Source of the DNA: Desulfobacterales bacterium HSG16
GTDB lineage: Bacteria; Desulfobacterota; Desulfobacteria; Desulfobacterales; HSG16
Direction of reading: 5' to 3'
Length of the DNA: 32,926 nucleotides
Assembly: GCA_030377965.1 (NCBI GenBank)
Contig: JAUCGE010000029.1
Span: 1 to 32,926, forward strand
Position 1 is the first letter of the stretch, and the number at the start of each line of letters is the position of its first letter. Below are positions 15,073 to 23,109 of this stretch, piece by piece. The notes below the pieces were generated by a model, which saw nothing but the letters and a program-made list of their open reading frames with translations, had not been told where the DNA came from and did no database searches. A program made the translations under genes and the position numbers.

Positions 15073-16773
15073 TTACTTTAATTGACATTCTTTTTTTAGT
15101 GTCGTCAACAGATTTTCAGAAATTTCTTCTATCTGGTCTTTAATGAGTTTTTCGGAATCAATAGGTTCGTCGAATAATTTGATGATTTCTGTTGTTCTTT
15201 GATCTGCCAGACGCATGAGTACAAAAGGCTTTGAATCCGAGGTATCGACTTCTATTATAAGGTAGAAATCGACTGCGAGAAATTCCACATCAATCTTGTT
15301 TTTTTTGGGAACCAGCCTTGATTCAATGAGTTCATATTCTTTTAAAAGCAGATCCAGAGAAGTCCGCTCCAGAAGCGTCATCCAGGGCAATGATTGAATA
15401 ATCCGGCCTTCTATCATATGGGCAATGAAATTTTCCTTTCCTTTGGGACGGTTTTTGATGGCTACAGAAAGGGTTATCTTATCTGGAGCCTGGCTTTCAC
15501 CATTTTTTAAAGCAAACTTCACACCTGCTGCCAGAATGATCAGGCAAATGATACCGACAATCTGCCATATGTAAGAATTGCGCGGCTTTTTTCTTTCCGG
15601 AACTGGATCTATATGAACTTTTTTTCGGGATTCTTCACTTGTTGCCCTTTTTTTATCCGATCCCGATTCCTCTTTGATGTTCTTGTTGAGAGGTTCTTGG
15701 GAAATCTTCCTTTTTTTTTGAGGATAGTAAACAAAAGCAGGATCTCCGTATAAAAGGTAACTGGTCCAGCAGAGAGCATCTTTGTCTTTCATCAGACTTA
15801 TTCTTGCAAGCCTCACAGCTTCGCCAACACAATATCCAGCCAGCAGATATTCATAAAACTTTCCGGCAAAACGGCTTCCCGGTTCGTCCGGGATTTTCCA
15901 TGATGTGCCTATGTAATGTTTCACTCCCGAACACATGAAAGCATCCACCAGGCCGAAAGAATGATTATAATGGTCAGCCCCGTTTTGTTTCCAGCTATCA
16001 GTTCTGGCAGACTGGCAGGCATTTGAAAATACCAGAGAAGGCATGGAATCACCGCCAGCCATTTTCGATATATCCTGTGCTGTGAAATAACCGTTTTTTA
16101 ATTTCCAAGAACTGTTCTCAGGTGAATCAGAGTTGTATTCGGCATGACCGGCAAAGTGGACTATATCATAATCTTTCAACTCTTTTTTGACCTTGTCTGG
16201 CATAATTTCACTGTCTTGCACAGCTTCAACGGCATTGTCAGCCAGGTACATCTGTTTTGTGAGCATCAGACCTTCCTGCCCGGCATTTGGAAGATCTCCG
16301 TTGGGGTTTGCCAGTATCCACATTTTGAGAGGATTTTCAAGCGAGCGATTATTGATGCCGGAAATTTTCTTACGGGTTTTTACAAGACGGCCCATATTGA
16401 AACTCTCGCAGAAAAATTTATCTTCGATACAAAGCAGTTCCCAGGGGATATGCACAAGATGGTCATCTATGGTGATCGTCAAAAACTCGGCTTTTGTTTT
16501 CCTCAATGTTTCCTTTATATCAGGTGTTAAAAGCTCATCACACATCATTCGCCCGGTTTTTTTCAAGTTTTCGAGAGTATCATTACCATATGTGTTGTTT
16601 CCACTTTGTTTATTCAGAATGCTGACAAGTTTTTGATATTGAAGTTCGACTTTTTTGATGGATACATCAATCTTTTCCTGATGCCAGATCGAATCTTGAG
16701 GGCTTTGGATATCGATTTTTAAAGATTCATTTTCTCTGTTGATATTGAACAAAAGGGAATTGTTATTTTTCAT
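15073..16773 (-). CDS. CHAT-domain protease with membrane anchor and CsgG/FlgO-like tail
   Basis: A 566-residue protein. Residues 1-80 are a helical, charged region; about 80-360 form a CHAT (caspase-HetF-associated) peptidase domain with both catalytic residues present: H210 in HFAGHAEY and C253 in SNACQSAR, plus the conserved GTSWKIPD, F-Y-LL-G and YGDP motifs. A basic linker (365-395) precedes one transmembrane helix (about 398-421, IWQIVGIICLIILAAGV). Residues 430-566 resemble CsgG/FlgO folds (LLERTSLDLLLKEYELIES..., VLMRLADQRTTEII). With the anchor orientation implied by the basic linker, the protease would be cytoplasmic and the tail periplasmic. It overlaps the upstream anti-sigma gene by 11 bases, which suggests tightly linked expression and perhaps a functional pairing. 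Confidence 0.85.
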   Translation of the reverse strand: MKNNNSLLFNINRENESLKIDIQSPQDSIWHQEKIDVSIKKVELQYQKLVSILNKQSGNNTYGNDTLENLKKTGRMMCDELLTPDIKETLRKTKAEFLTITIDDHLVHIPWELLCIEDKFFCESFNMGRLVKTRKKISGINNRSLENPLKMWILANPNGDLPNAGQEGLMLTKQMYLADNAVEAVQDSEIMPDKVKKELKDYDIVHFAGHAEYNSDSPENSSWKLKNGYFTAQDISKMAGGDSMPSLVFSNACQSARTDSWKQNGADHYNHSFGLVDAFMCSGVKHYIGTSWKIPDEPGSRFAGKFYEYLLAGYCVGEAVRLARISLMKDKDALCWTSYLLYGDPAFVYYPQKKRKISQEPLNKNIKEESGSDKKRATSEESRKKVHIDPVPERKKPRNSYIWQIVGIICLIILAAGVKFALKNGESQAPDKITLSVAIKNRPKGKENFIAHMIEGRIIQSLPWMTLLERTSLDLLLKEYELIESRLVPKKNKIDVEFLAVDFYLIIEVDTSDSKPFVLMRLADQRTTEIIKLFDEPIDSEKLIKDQIEEISENLLTTLKKECQLK

Positions 16774-17401
16774 TCAGTCCGGCTCCATCTATTTCAAAAG
16801 CGATTTGCCCTGTCTGTACTCCATTTTGTTCCAGGACAAGGCTGTATGTTCCAAATGGCATATCCTGAAATTCTGCCCGGCATTCTTTCAATGGACGCGC
16901 TTCATACCTGTTGTCCGGCCTCCCTAAAATGATGAGAATTTTTTTTTCATTTTCGATCCTGTCAATTGAGTTGATGAACATGGAAAATTTCTCGGAACCT
17001 GATATATTAAAAAGAATATCCGTATGAAGTTTGTCAAAGGATCTGGACAGTTTTATATATTTTTGAAATGTATCCGATTCTGATGTATCTGGTTCTGACG
17101 ATGCCCGGCCTGACCTCACAGGCTCGGCAATGAGAGCTGCTGCAGGTGGCTGGGTTATCCATTTATAAAACCTCTTGAGCCTGGCTTTGATAGTTTCCAG
17201 AATATGAGAATTGAGTATCTTGGGAGCGACCTCTTCTTTTTTCGAGACCTTCTCTTTTAAAAGTGCGTTTGCACTTATGAATTCATCCAGGCAGTCATCA
17301 CATTCCAGGAGGTGTTTTTCCATTGCTTCCATTTCACGACTGGAAATCTGCCCGGTAATATAATGATAAAGTGTTTCAATATCCAGACATTGCGTTTTCA
17401 T
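16763..17401 (-). CDS. Zinc-finger anti-sigma-like protein
   Basis: A 212-residue protein with an N-terminal zf-HC2 anti-sigma motif: H30-x3-C34-x2-C37 (EKHLLECDDC), plus C5 further upstream. This type binds the partner ECF sigma factor. GGGAG sits 8 bases before the ATG at 17401. No transmembrane segment is evident, so it should be a soluble anti-sigma. The remaining 170 residues include a segment that looks like a small beta domain (FGTYSLVLEQNGVQTGQIAFEI), of unknown role. It is downstream of the sigma gene, separated by 201 bases holding a long palindrome, and overlaps the CHAT gene. Inference: it may be the target or partner of the CHAT protease. Confidence 0.75.
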   Translation of the reverse strand: MKTQCLDIETLYHYITGQISSREMEAMEKHLLECDDCLDEFISANALLKEKVSKKEEVAPKILNSHILETIKARLKRFYKWITQPPAAALIAEPVRSGRASSEPDTSESDTFQKYIKLSRSFDKLHTDILFNISGSEKFSMFINSIDRIENEKKILIILGRPDNRYEARPLKECRAEFQDMPFGTYSLVLEQNGVQTGQIAFEIDGAGLNEK

Positions 17402-17456
17402 CGATCAAACTCCCACAGACAGTGCTTGAGTTTTAAGTTGGTTGAAACTTGAAAAC

Positions 17457-17555
17457 ATCATGGACATCATTTTTATCATGGTTATCTGCGGTTCAAGAAA
17501 TAGATTGATTCGTTTTCGAACCGCAGATAATCATGATGGATATGATGAACATGAT
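17457..17555. repeat. 38-bp-arm palindrome between sigma and anti-sigma genes
   Basis: The left arm 17457-17494 and right arm 17518-17555 are inverted copies around a 23-base loop. The inner 20 bp match at 19 of 20 positions (ending TTATCTGCGGTTC / GAACCGCAGATAA); the outer 18 bp are imperfect, built from ATCATG motifs. In the operon transcript it would fold into a long stem just downstream of the sigma gene and before the anti-sigma gene. It looks like a REP/MITE-type insertion. Confidence 0.75.
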
Positions 17556-17602
17556 AACCACCTGCCACCTTTTTTACTTTAATACACAAAAGAAAACAAA
17601 AC

Positions 17603-18286
17603 TTACACTTTTTTTAAATCCCCGTCTTCTGCAATTATTTTTTGAATCCGGTCTATTGCTCTGGATTTGGCTGTATCAAATGCACCGACTGTCATATTGA
17701 GGCATGAAGCAGCTTCTTCCCTTGACAATCCTTGATAATAAAATAGTTCCAATATCAGTTGATCTCTTATCTTTAATTTTTTCCTGTTTCTTTGGGTCAG
17801 CCTGTTTTTTAAAATCGTTGATACTTCTTTTTTTAAAATATCCCTTTCGCTTCCCTGCCTGGTCTCCGGATGTTTCCAGATATCATCTATAATCGAAATC
17901 TGATGTCGTCTTTTTGACAAGCTTTCATACTTTTTACTTCTCAATTTGCCTTTGACAAAGCGATTGGCAATCAATTTTATCCAGGCTGCCAGAGGGACTT
18001 TCTTTTTTTCATCATATTTCCATAATTTTCGGTTGTCATTTTCGAGCAGATCGATCAAGGCATCATGATGAAAGTCCTCAATATCCTGTAATGTGAAGTC
18101 TGGAACGCTATAACTTCCTGATAAAACAGATTTAACCACGTCAAATACCAATTTCCAATACTTTTGAATCAACCCGTCTCTCTGACAGCAGAAAAGGCAA
18201 TCATATAAAACCTCCTGCTCCTTTTCCGAGTTATTCTGTTTTTTTAAGCGAGCTGGATTGAATCTTTCCGGGTTGATTGCTTTCAT
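17603..18286 (-). CDS. ECF-type RNA polymerase sigma factor
   Basis: A 227-residue sigma-70-family protein of extracytoplasmic-function type. Region 2 spans about 40-120 (DIEDFHHDALIDLLENDNRKLWKYD... PLAAWIKLIANRFVKGKLRSKK, the -10 binding helices) and region 4 about 165-220, with a helix-turn-helix around LSREEAASCLNMTVGAFDTAKSRAIDRI that reads -35 elements. A Cys-containing N-terminal stretch (CLFCCQRD) is unusual and might bind metal or respond to redox; this is speculation. Its ATG overlaps the stop of the upstream lipoprotein gene (ATGA), so it is translated as part of that transcript. The zinc-finger protein downstream is the presumed anti-sigma factor. Target promoters are unknown. Confidence 0.85.
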   Translation of the reverse strand: MKAINPERFNPARLKKQNNSEKEQEVLYDCLFCCQRDGLIQKYWKLVFDVVKSVLSGSYSVPDFTLQDIEDFHHDALIDLLENDNRKLWKYDEKKKVPLAAWIKLIANRFVKGKLRSKKYESLSKRRHQISIIDDIWKHPETRQGSERDILKKEVSTILKNRLTQRNRKKLKIRDQLILELFYYQGLSREEAASCLNMTVGAFDTAKSRAIDRIQKIIAEDGDLKKV

Positions 18287-20331
18287 TGGGTAAACACCTT
18301 ATCCCCTGCTTTCGGATTTCGTTTCTCTATGATTTTGTTACACCTTCCATCAATACAGTCATATCCGATAATTTTTGTTTCCGATCCTAAGAATTCCCCT
18401 GTAACCGGGTTATATTCCGGTTTTTCATCCTGATATAAGATCAATGGCCATTCTTTTGCGACCGTCTGTTTTTCAAAATTCGTGATAAATTTCGAATTTG
18501 ATGACCAGAACCTCCATTTTCCGGATTTTTGTGAGACAATACCATGTATCAATGGAAATTTCATATGAAATTTTTCAGCCAGCCTGGCTGCGATTTGCAG
18601 CAATCCGTCACGATTGTTTTTATCGCTGAAAGCATCTTTGACGGCAAGCAGTTTTGATGTTTTTATATCGACAAGCCGGGCAACCACTTCAACTCCGTGT
18701 TTTGTAGCGTTCATGCTTCCTAAAAGCAGGCCGTGAGTAATATTGAGGGAATGGGTTTCTTTTTTCTCAGTTTGATTCTGTATTTCCAATTCATTATGCT
18801 GGCTGACCTGAAAGCGGTTTCGATCTGTAAAAACTTTCAGCAGCATGTTATCAAATTTTTCTGCAAATCCAATATCATCCTTGCCTTCAAAAGGATATGC
18901 CCTAAGACGGTAGCGATACGCTGGTTTGAATATTTCAGGAATCGCCCTTATTATATAAAGCCTTTTCATGCTTATGCTGCCTGATTTTTCCTTTGCCTCG
19001 ATTTCAATGATGTTTTCACCTGGTTTCAAGTCAAGATAATGATTGAAGACAATGACTCTGCCTGATCGATGGTGAATCGGAACATCGTTTATTTTTATAT
19101 ATTCAATATTCTGACTGCCGACAACCTTGCCTTGAACATGTATTTTTTTCACGAACACTCTTGCTTTGCGTGTCTTTTGTTCAGGCCATCCATCAATTGT
19201 AATATCAGGTGTAATATCAGGTGTAATATCAGGATGTCCAGATCGCGAGAGTGATAAATTTGTTTTTGCATCGGATATTGTTTTCAAGCGGCCCTGCGCT
19301 ATCAGATTATCAAGTGAAGCATGAAGCCTGTATTCATCGATATTTCCCCTGGTCTGGTTTCCAAGCTCATCCTGTGCAGCTATTTTTATGCTTTTTGCCC
19401 CCTTTTCGATTTTTATATCAAACCATACTTCGTTTTCTTTTTGAATATTGAGAGGGATACCGTTCAAAGCAAGAGAAAACACTCCTGATTCATCATACAC
19501 ATACCCTTGCAGCACACCTATAGTCGGATCGAATTTTGATATGATGATAACAGGGCCTGATCTGTCTGCATGGATAATGATCTTTTGTTTGAATGTTCCA
19601 TCCAGAAGGTTGCGGACAATTATATCGATCTCGTTTCTGCCGGGAGTCAATGATAATTCCCGTTTAAACTCTATACGACGATCCGAACCTTTTATAAATA
19701 CGGCTTTCCCGGCAACGATAATCTCTGAAATATATTGAGTACTTTCCGCTGTCCCTGAAAGAAAAATTGGATCATCTTTTGTTCTGATTTCGTATTCGCC
19801 TTCTTTTTTCCCCTCTGGCAGGTTTATAAACACTTGAGGTTTTAATACAGTTTGCCTGTCACGCAGCAGGATACTTCTGCGAACTTTATCCAGGAAATGA
19901 AAGGCTTTTTCAGATTCTTCCTGTTCGATGGAAAGCCGGAGTTCGGATTCTGCGTGGTTGAAGTCGCCCTGTAAATAATAGATTATGCCTGTTTCACGGT
20001 GTGGAAAATAATCGTCGATTAAATGCATGCCATAGGTTCTCGCTCTTCTCTGATCTTTATATCGGCGAGTGACAGCTTTGTCCAGTGCCAGAAGAGACTG
20101 TTCATACAATTCACCGTCTCTATAGGAAATTGCACAACGATAATAATCGTCCCAGCTTTCCCGAAAGATACCGCCATGCCATCCATATGTTTTGCCGCTT
20201 TTTTCATAATTCGGACATGGAGTGACCGCACAACCTGATAATGGCAACAGTATTGATGCTGAAAAAAATAAAAGGATCAAAACGTAAGAACATTGGCTGA
20301 ACAGGCTTATTTTTCTGCTCTGAATTTTCAT
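18283..20331 (-). CDS. Lipoprotein with TPR-like, Ig-like and CsgG/FlgO-like regions
   Basis: A 682-residue protein. AGAGG lies 9 bases before the ATG at 20331, which is preferred over an upstream GTG in frame. A lipoprotein signal ends in LPLSGC (C34). Residues 45-165 are helical and TPR-like (YFPHRETGIIYYLQGDFNHAESELRLSIEQ). Residues about 170-460 form several beta-rich Ig-like units with repeated patterns such as GRNEIDIIV and GENIIEIEA, split by a short ITPD repeat. Residues 465-600 resemble CsgG/FlgO/FlgT folds (AEKFDNMLLKVFTDRNRFQV, GLLLGSM..VEVVARLVDIKTSKLLAVKDAF). The final part has paired cysteines (YDCIDGRC). Likely a periplasmic-facing envelope protein. Its stop overlaps the sigma-factor start. 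Confidence 0.7.
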   Translation of the reverse strand: MKIQSRKISLFSQCSYVLILLFFSASILLPLSGCAVTPCPNYEKSGKTYGWHGGIFRESWDDYYRCAISYRDGELYEQSLLALDKAVTRRYKDQRRARTYGMHLIDDYFPHRETGIIYYLQGDFNHAESELRLSIEQEESEKAFHFLDKVRRSILLRDRQTVLKPQVFINLPEGKKEGEYEIRTKDDPIFLSGTAESTQYISEIIVAGKAVFIKGSDRRIEFKRELSLTPGRNEIDIIVRNLLDGTFKQKIIIHADRSGPVIIISKFDPTIGVLQGYVYDESGVFSLALNGIPLNIQKENEVWFDIKIEKGAKSIKIAAQDELGNQTRGNIDEYRLHASLDNLIAQGRLKTISDAKTNLSLSRSGHPDITPDITPDITIDGWPEQKTRKARVFVKKIHVQGKVVGSQNIEYIKINDVPIHHRSGRVIVFNHYLDLKPGENIIEIEAKEKSGSISMKRLYIIRAIPEIFKPAYRYRLRAYPFEGKDDIGFAEKFDNMLLKVFTDRNRFQVSQHNELEIQNQTEKKETHSLNITHGLLLGSMNATKHGVEVVARLVDIKTSKLLAVKDAFSDKNNRDGLLQIAARLAEKFHMKFPLIHGIVSQKSGKWRFWSSNSKFITNFEKQTVAKEWPLILYQDEKPEYNPVTGEFLGSETKIIGYDCIDGRCNKIIEKRNPKAGDKVFTQ
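19199..19234. repeat. 12-bp triplicate encoding ITPD repeats
   Basis: Three 12-bp units, GTAATATCAGGT twice and GTAATATCAGGA once, lie head to tail inside the lipoprotein gene. On the coding strand they give a DITPDITPDIT stretch between two Ig-like units, which probably acts as a variable-length linker. Confidence 0.8.
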
Positions 20332-20423
20332 ATTAAATAACCTCTGAAGCACAGGATATTTCCGTTACCATATCCTGCTGTTTTGATGGCCTTGATCATT
20401 ATTTAATCCATATTTAATCCATT

Positions 20424-21647
20424 TCATCTGCATTCTTCGACAGCAAAGTCCACACGACGGTCAAGTACATCACGGATATCGTCTGTCCCGCTTCCTGAAA
20501 GATTATCCAAAAAACCTTTACCTGTGATACGGCTTTGCTTTTTTATTTTGGGAAAATAAGGCTTTAACATATTCTGTATCTTCTGCGCTCTTTCCCTGGA
20601 AAGGTTTTTATTATATCTTTCCGACCCGGTATTACTGGAATGCCCCAGAATTTTAAGGCAGTATGGGCTTTTACTGAAATATTTTCCAATAAGTTCAAGC
20701 CACATGTCGTATTGTTCTATTAAATCCCGATTCTTCCAGAACTTTACGGAATTTACCCGGAACAGGAACTTAATCGTCAAGACCCGGTATTTTCCCACAC
20801 TTATAGAAATAAGTTTTTCAAATGCTTCTTTTGCCTGGTCTTTCATGCCGATTTTGCGACATGCGCTGTATATGCCTCCATAGGTTTTTATCAACTGCCC
20901 GTCTTCTCTTTCAGCCACCATATTTAACAGTACCAGGGCTGTTCTGTAAAAACCGTCCGCATAGGACTTTTCGGCTTCTGAAATCATGGCCCGTGTTTCC
21001 AGCAGTGAAAAATATTCCTTGTCCGTTATTGTTCCTAAAGGGCTTTGGGCCATTTTAGCGGAAACTTCCATGTGAGGGTCTTTAATTGATACGGGATTTT
21101 CCTGGAACATGGGGCTGCCGGGGATAAGCCTGAAGTCTATGGCTTTGAACCTGACATCCGAACGTGCTATAACCCGGCCTTTTTTCAAGTTGATTACAGA
21201 CGCGCTCAGAATATACTCGGATGAAGTATTGGGAAGTCTGCGAATAATGCCGTTTATGATGAAATCGGCATCTTTTAATGTCCTTGTAGTCAGAGATTTA
21301 CAGGTCATCTTTTTTTCAGCAAGAAGTTTGGCCTGTTCTGAAAAAATTTCTTCGATTTTTTGATGAACAGCAAGCGCACGGGATGTGTCTGGGTTTGTAA
21401 AAGAATGAAGCACTGTAATGTTTTTTCTGGTTCGTCCCTGTTTTTTGAGGATCTGTTTAATAAGAGAGGCTGCCATTGTTCGGACTGCGTTTTTAAAAGA
21501 TTCAGGCTCTTTTGAAATTTTTACGGGCTGTGCGGCGCAGGAGGCTAAGAGAAAAATAAGCAGTCCTGTAAAACATGCCCTAATGGCCGTGGATGAAATA
21601 AATTCCACAACCCTAAACAATGGTTTGATCAAGATTATGTAATTCAC
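20424..21647 (-). CDS. OmpA-domain lipoprotein with FlgO-like N-terminal part
   Basis: A 407-residue protein from a GTG at 21647 that overlaps the upstream stop by one base (TAGTG). The lipobox LLASC puts the lipidated cysteine at C37. Residues about 50-190 resemble FlgO/CsgG-like domains (ITVLHSFTNPDTS..., DADFIINGIIRRL, YILSASVINLKKGRVIARSDV). A helical TPR-like middle follows. Residues about 300-405 are an OmpA-like peptidoglycan-binding domain: ILGHSSNTGSERYNKNLSRERAQKI and LDRRVDF, where the usual NRRV is DRRV. It probably tethers an envelope complex to the cell wall. It is second in the minus-strand cluster. Confidence 0.8.
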   Translation of the reverse strand: MNYIILIKPLFRVVEFISSTAIRACFTGLLIFLLASCAAQPVKISKEPESFKNAVRTMAASLIKQILKKQGRTRKNITVLHSFTNPDTSRALAVHQKIEEIFSEQAKLLAEKKMTCKSLTTRTLKDADFIINGIIRRLPNTSSEYILSASVINLKKGRVIARSDVRFKAIDFRLIPGSPMFQENPVSIKDPHMEVSAKMAQSPLGTITDKEYFSLLETRAMISEAEKSYADGFYRTALVLLNMVAEREDGQLIKTYGGIYSACRKIGMKDQAKEAFEKLISISVGKYRVLTIKFLFRVNSVKFWKNRDLIEQYDMWLELIGKYFSKSPYCLKILGHSSNTGSERYNKNLSRERAQKIQNMLKPYFPKIKKQSRITGKGFLDNLSGSGTDDIRDVLDRRVDFAVEECR

Positions 21648-22717
21648 TATTCGTTGTCTTTCCCGTCCTTGTTTGTTTGAAAACCTGATCCGAGAGAAAT
21701 CCGGGTCAAATCGTCCGTACTCAGGGTATCCGTATCTGGATTTTCAGCCGCCTTACTTGCTATATTTCGGCTTTCCGGTTTTATATCTTTTGAACCTTTG
21801 TCTGACTTTTCTTCAATATTTTTTCCTGCTGCTATTTTTTCCTGCCATTCACGAGGAAGGGTTTTCATGAGTTCCGGCAGCAGATCCGAGCCTGGATTGA
21901 CTTTTTCAATTCCTTCAATATATTGTTTCACTTTTTTGAAATTTTTGCGCTTTGCTGCCAGTTCTGCCCATTTTGCAAAGATATCTTCGATTTTTTTTAT
22001 ACCGGCAAGCGCCCTTGGATCATCTGGTGACATTACAAGGACTTTGCAGTAACAATCAAAAGCATTGCCGTTATCACCTGTGGTCAGCAGATTTTTTGCA
22101 ATGAGTTTTCTGCATTTTGCAAGCTGTTGGGTCACACTTTCCGGTGAGCCCCAGGATATAAGTTCGTCCCTTGAATTCTGATTGTTGTTATTGAGGTTCT
22201 GCCCCCAGTTTTCCGCTTCCATATTTTTCTTCAAAAGGCTGGCAAAACCATCGCCTGTGTCTGCTGTATAGTCAGGCCCGGCTTTTTGTCTTCCAGGGCT
22301 CTTTTTCTTGTTGAATATGTCGGATAAAAAATCATTCGCCGGAGCGAAAAGTTCAGGATAAGTGATCAGATCATAACAGGTCATTGCAAAAAAAAGAGCG
22401 AGTACCAGAACAAACCTGAAAAAAGAATTGTCTGACCTGGATTTTTTTTTCATTATCATTTCAGGTAAAGGGTTTTGAGGTATGGATTCGGGTTTTAATG
22501 AAATATCCGTAAAAGCGTCTCGTTTAAGGCGTTTTAAACAATCCTCAGAATCTTTATCCATGATCTTGCAGAAATTTTCATCAGGCAAATCGAGGTCTGC
22601 TTTTAAAAAAAGAAAATCATCTTCATCGTTTTTCCAGTCAAGCCTTTCTGCTTCTGGAAAAACCCTTATAAAATATGAGTATTTATCTTTTGACAGATAA
22701 TATTTTTTTTGTGCCAT
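21647..22717 (-). CDS. One-pass membrane protein with TPR-like periplasmic part, function unknown
   Basis: A 356-residue protein; AAGGA lies about 8 bases before the ATG at 22717, favouring it over a TTG six bases upstream. Residues 1-95 are charged and presumably cytoplasmic (YSYFIRVFPEAERLDWKNDEDD). One transmembrane helix covers about 98-118 (FFRFVLVLALFFAMTCYDL). A low-complexity Asn-rich stretch (NLNNNNQNS) leads into a helical TPR-like section (about 190-270, NAFDCYCKVLVMSPDDPRALAGIKKIEDIFAKWA), then a charged Lys/Glu tail. I recognise no family. It is the first gene of the minus-strand cluster and stands divergent from the retron-like operon. Its coupled overlap with the OmpA gene suggests a joint envelope role. 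Confidence 0.7.
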   Translation of the reverse strand: MAQKKYYLSKDKYSYFIRVFPEAERLDWKNDEDDFLFLKADLDLPDENFCKIMDKDSEDCLKRLKRDAFTDISLKPESIPQNPLPEMIMKKKSRSDNSFFRFVLVLALFFAMTCYDLITYPELFAPANDFLSDIFNKKKSPGRQKAGPDYTADTGDGFASLLKKNMEAENWGQNLNNNNQNSRDELISWGSPESVTQQLAKCRKLIAKNLLTTGDNGNAFDCYCKVLVMSPDDPRALAGIKKIEDIFAKWAELAAKRKNFKKVKQYIEGIEKVNPGSDLLPELMKTLPREWQEKIAAGKNIEEKSDKGSKDIKPESRNIASKAAENPDTDTLSTDDLTRISLGSGFQTNKDGKDNE

Positions 22718-22720
22718 CCG

Positions 22721-22816
22721 CAAAATCCTTGTGATACAATTTTAGAATATTTATCTTTATATATCTATACATCATATGGTTGGGTTCTTGTAAAGTACTA
22801 TCCATGCTTTGAACCT
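22721..22816. repeat. Left half of split inverted repeat bracketing the HEAT gene
   Basis: CAAAATCCTTGT (22721-22732) and CATGCTTTGAACCT (22803-22816) are exact reverse complements of two nearly adjacent pieces at 29549-29560 and 29533-29546. The order is inverted and collinear; 70 bases separate the pieces here, against 2 bases on the right side. Confidence 0.7.
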
Positions 22817-22937
22817 CTCTTCTGGATAACTTATTGAAAATTATATGCAGGAAAGCAATTTTATTGTTCTTGGAGATAAGCGGCAATCAACGAAATGATT
22901 TAATTTTTGCTTCTGGTTTCAGGATTCTGAAATGGGC

Positions 22938-22966
22938 TTGACAAAATAATGATTAATTGTTAATTG
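22938..22966 (+). promoter_or_regulatory. Putative sigma-70 promoter of the retron-like operon
   Basis: A perfect TTGACA (22938-22943) is followed after 17 bases by TAATTG (22961-22966), with an extended TG one base before it (22958-22959). The -10 match is modest. It predicts an untranslated leader of about 135 bases before the HEAT-gene ATG, long enough for a structured RNA or regulatory element. Confidence 0.55.
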
Positions 22967-23029
22967 AATGCCATTTGTTGTGAAGAAAATGGCTTTATCA
23001 GAGTTTTTTTCATAACAGACAAAAACGCA

Positions 23030-23067
23030 TTGATACGGATGTGTCGATTTGATACGAATATGTCGAT
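23030..23067. repeat. 19-bp tandem direct repeat in the operon leader
   Basis: Two abutting copies, TTGATACGGATGTGTCGAT (23030-23048) and TTGATACGAATATGTCGAT (23049-23067), agree at 17 of 19 positions. They lie in the predicted 5' leader, 43 bases before the HEAT-gene ATG. They could be an operator for a dimeric regulator or an RNA-binding site. Confidence 0.75.
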
Positions 23068-23109
23068 GCAGATCAGGTTATTAACTTTCAATAAAAAATA
23101 AAGAATCTG

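Larger units (their letters stand above)
22718..23109. other. Divergent intergenic region between envelope cluster and retron-like operon
   Basis: This 392-base A/T-rich stretch should carry promoters for both directions. Seen in it: one half of an inverted repeat whose partner lies past the HEAT gene (22721-22732 and 22803-22816), a good plus-strand promoter (22938-22966) and a 19-bp tandem repeat (23030-23067). Minus-strand A/T-rich stretches such as TATAGATATATAAAG could serve the envelope cluster, but I could not pick one. I saw no convincing small gene. It is one of the possible places for a retron msr-msd RNA, although no long stem typical of an msd is obvious. Confidence 0.6.

Noticed and set aside
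16144..16636. Plus-strand open frames opposite the CHAT gene
   Set aside because: They overlap the conserved catalytic region of the CHAT domain on the other strand and show low-complexity composition.
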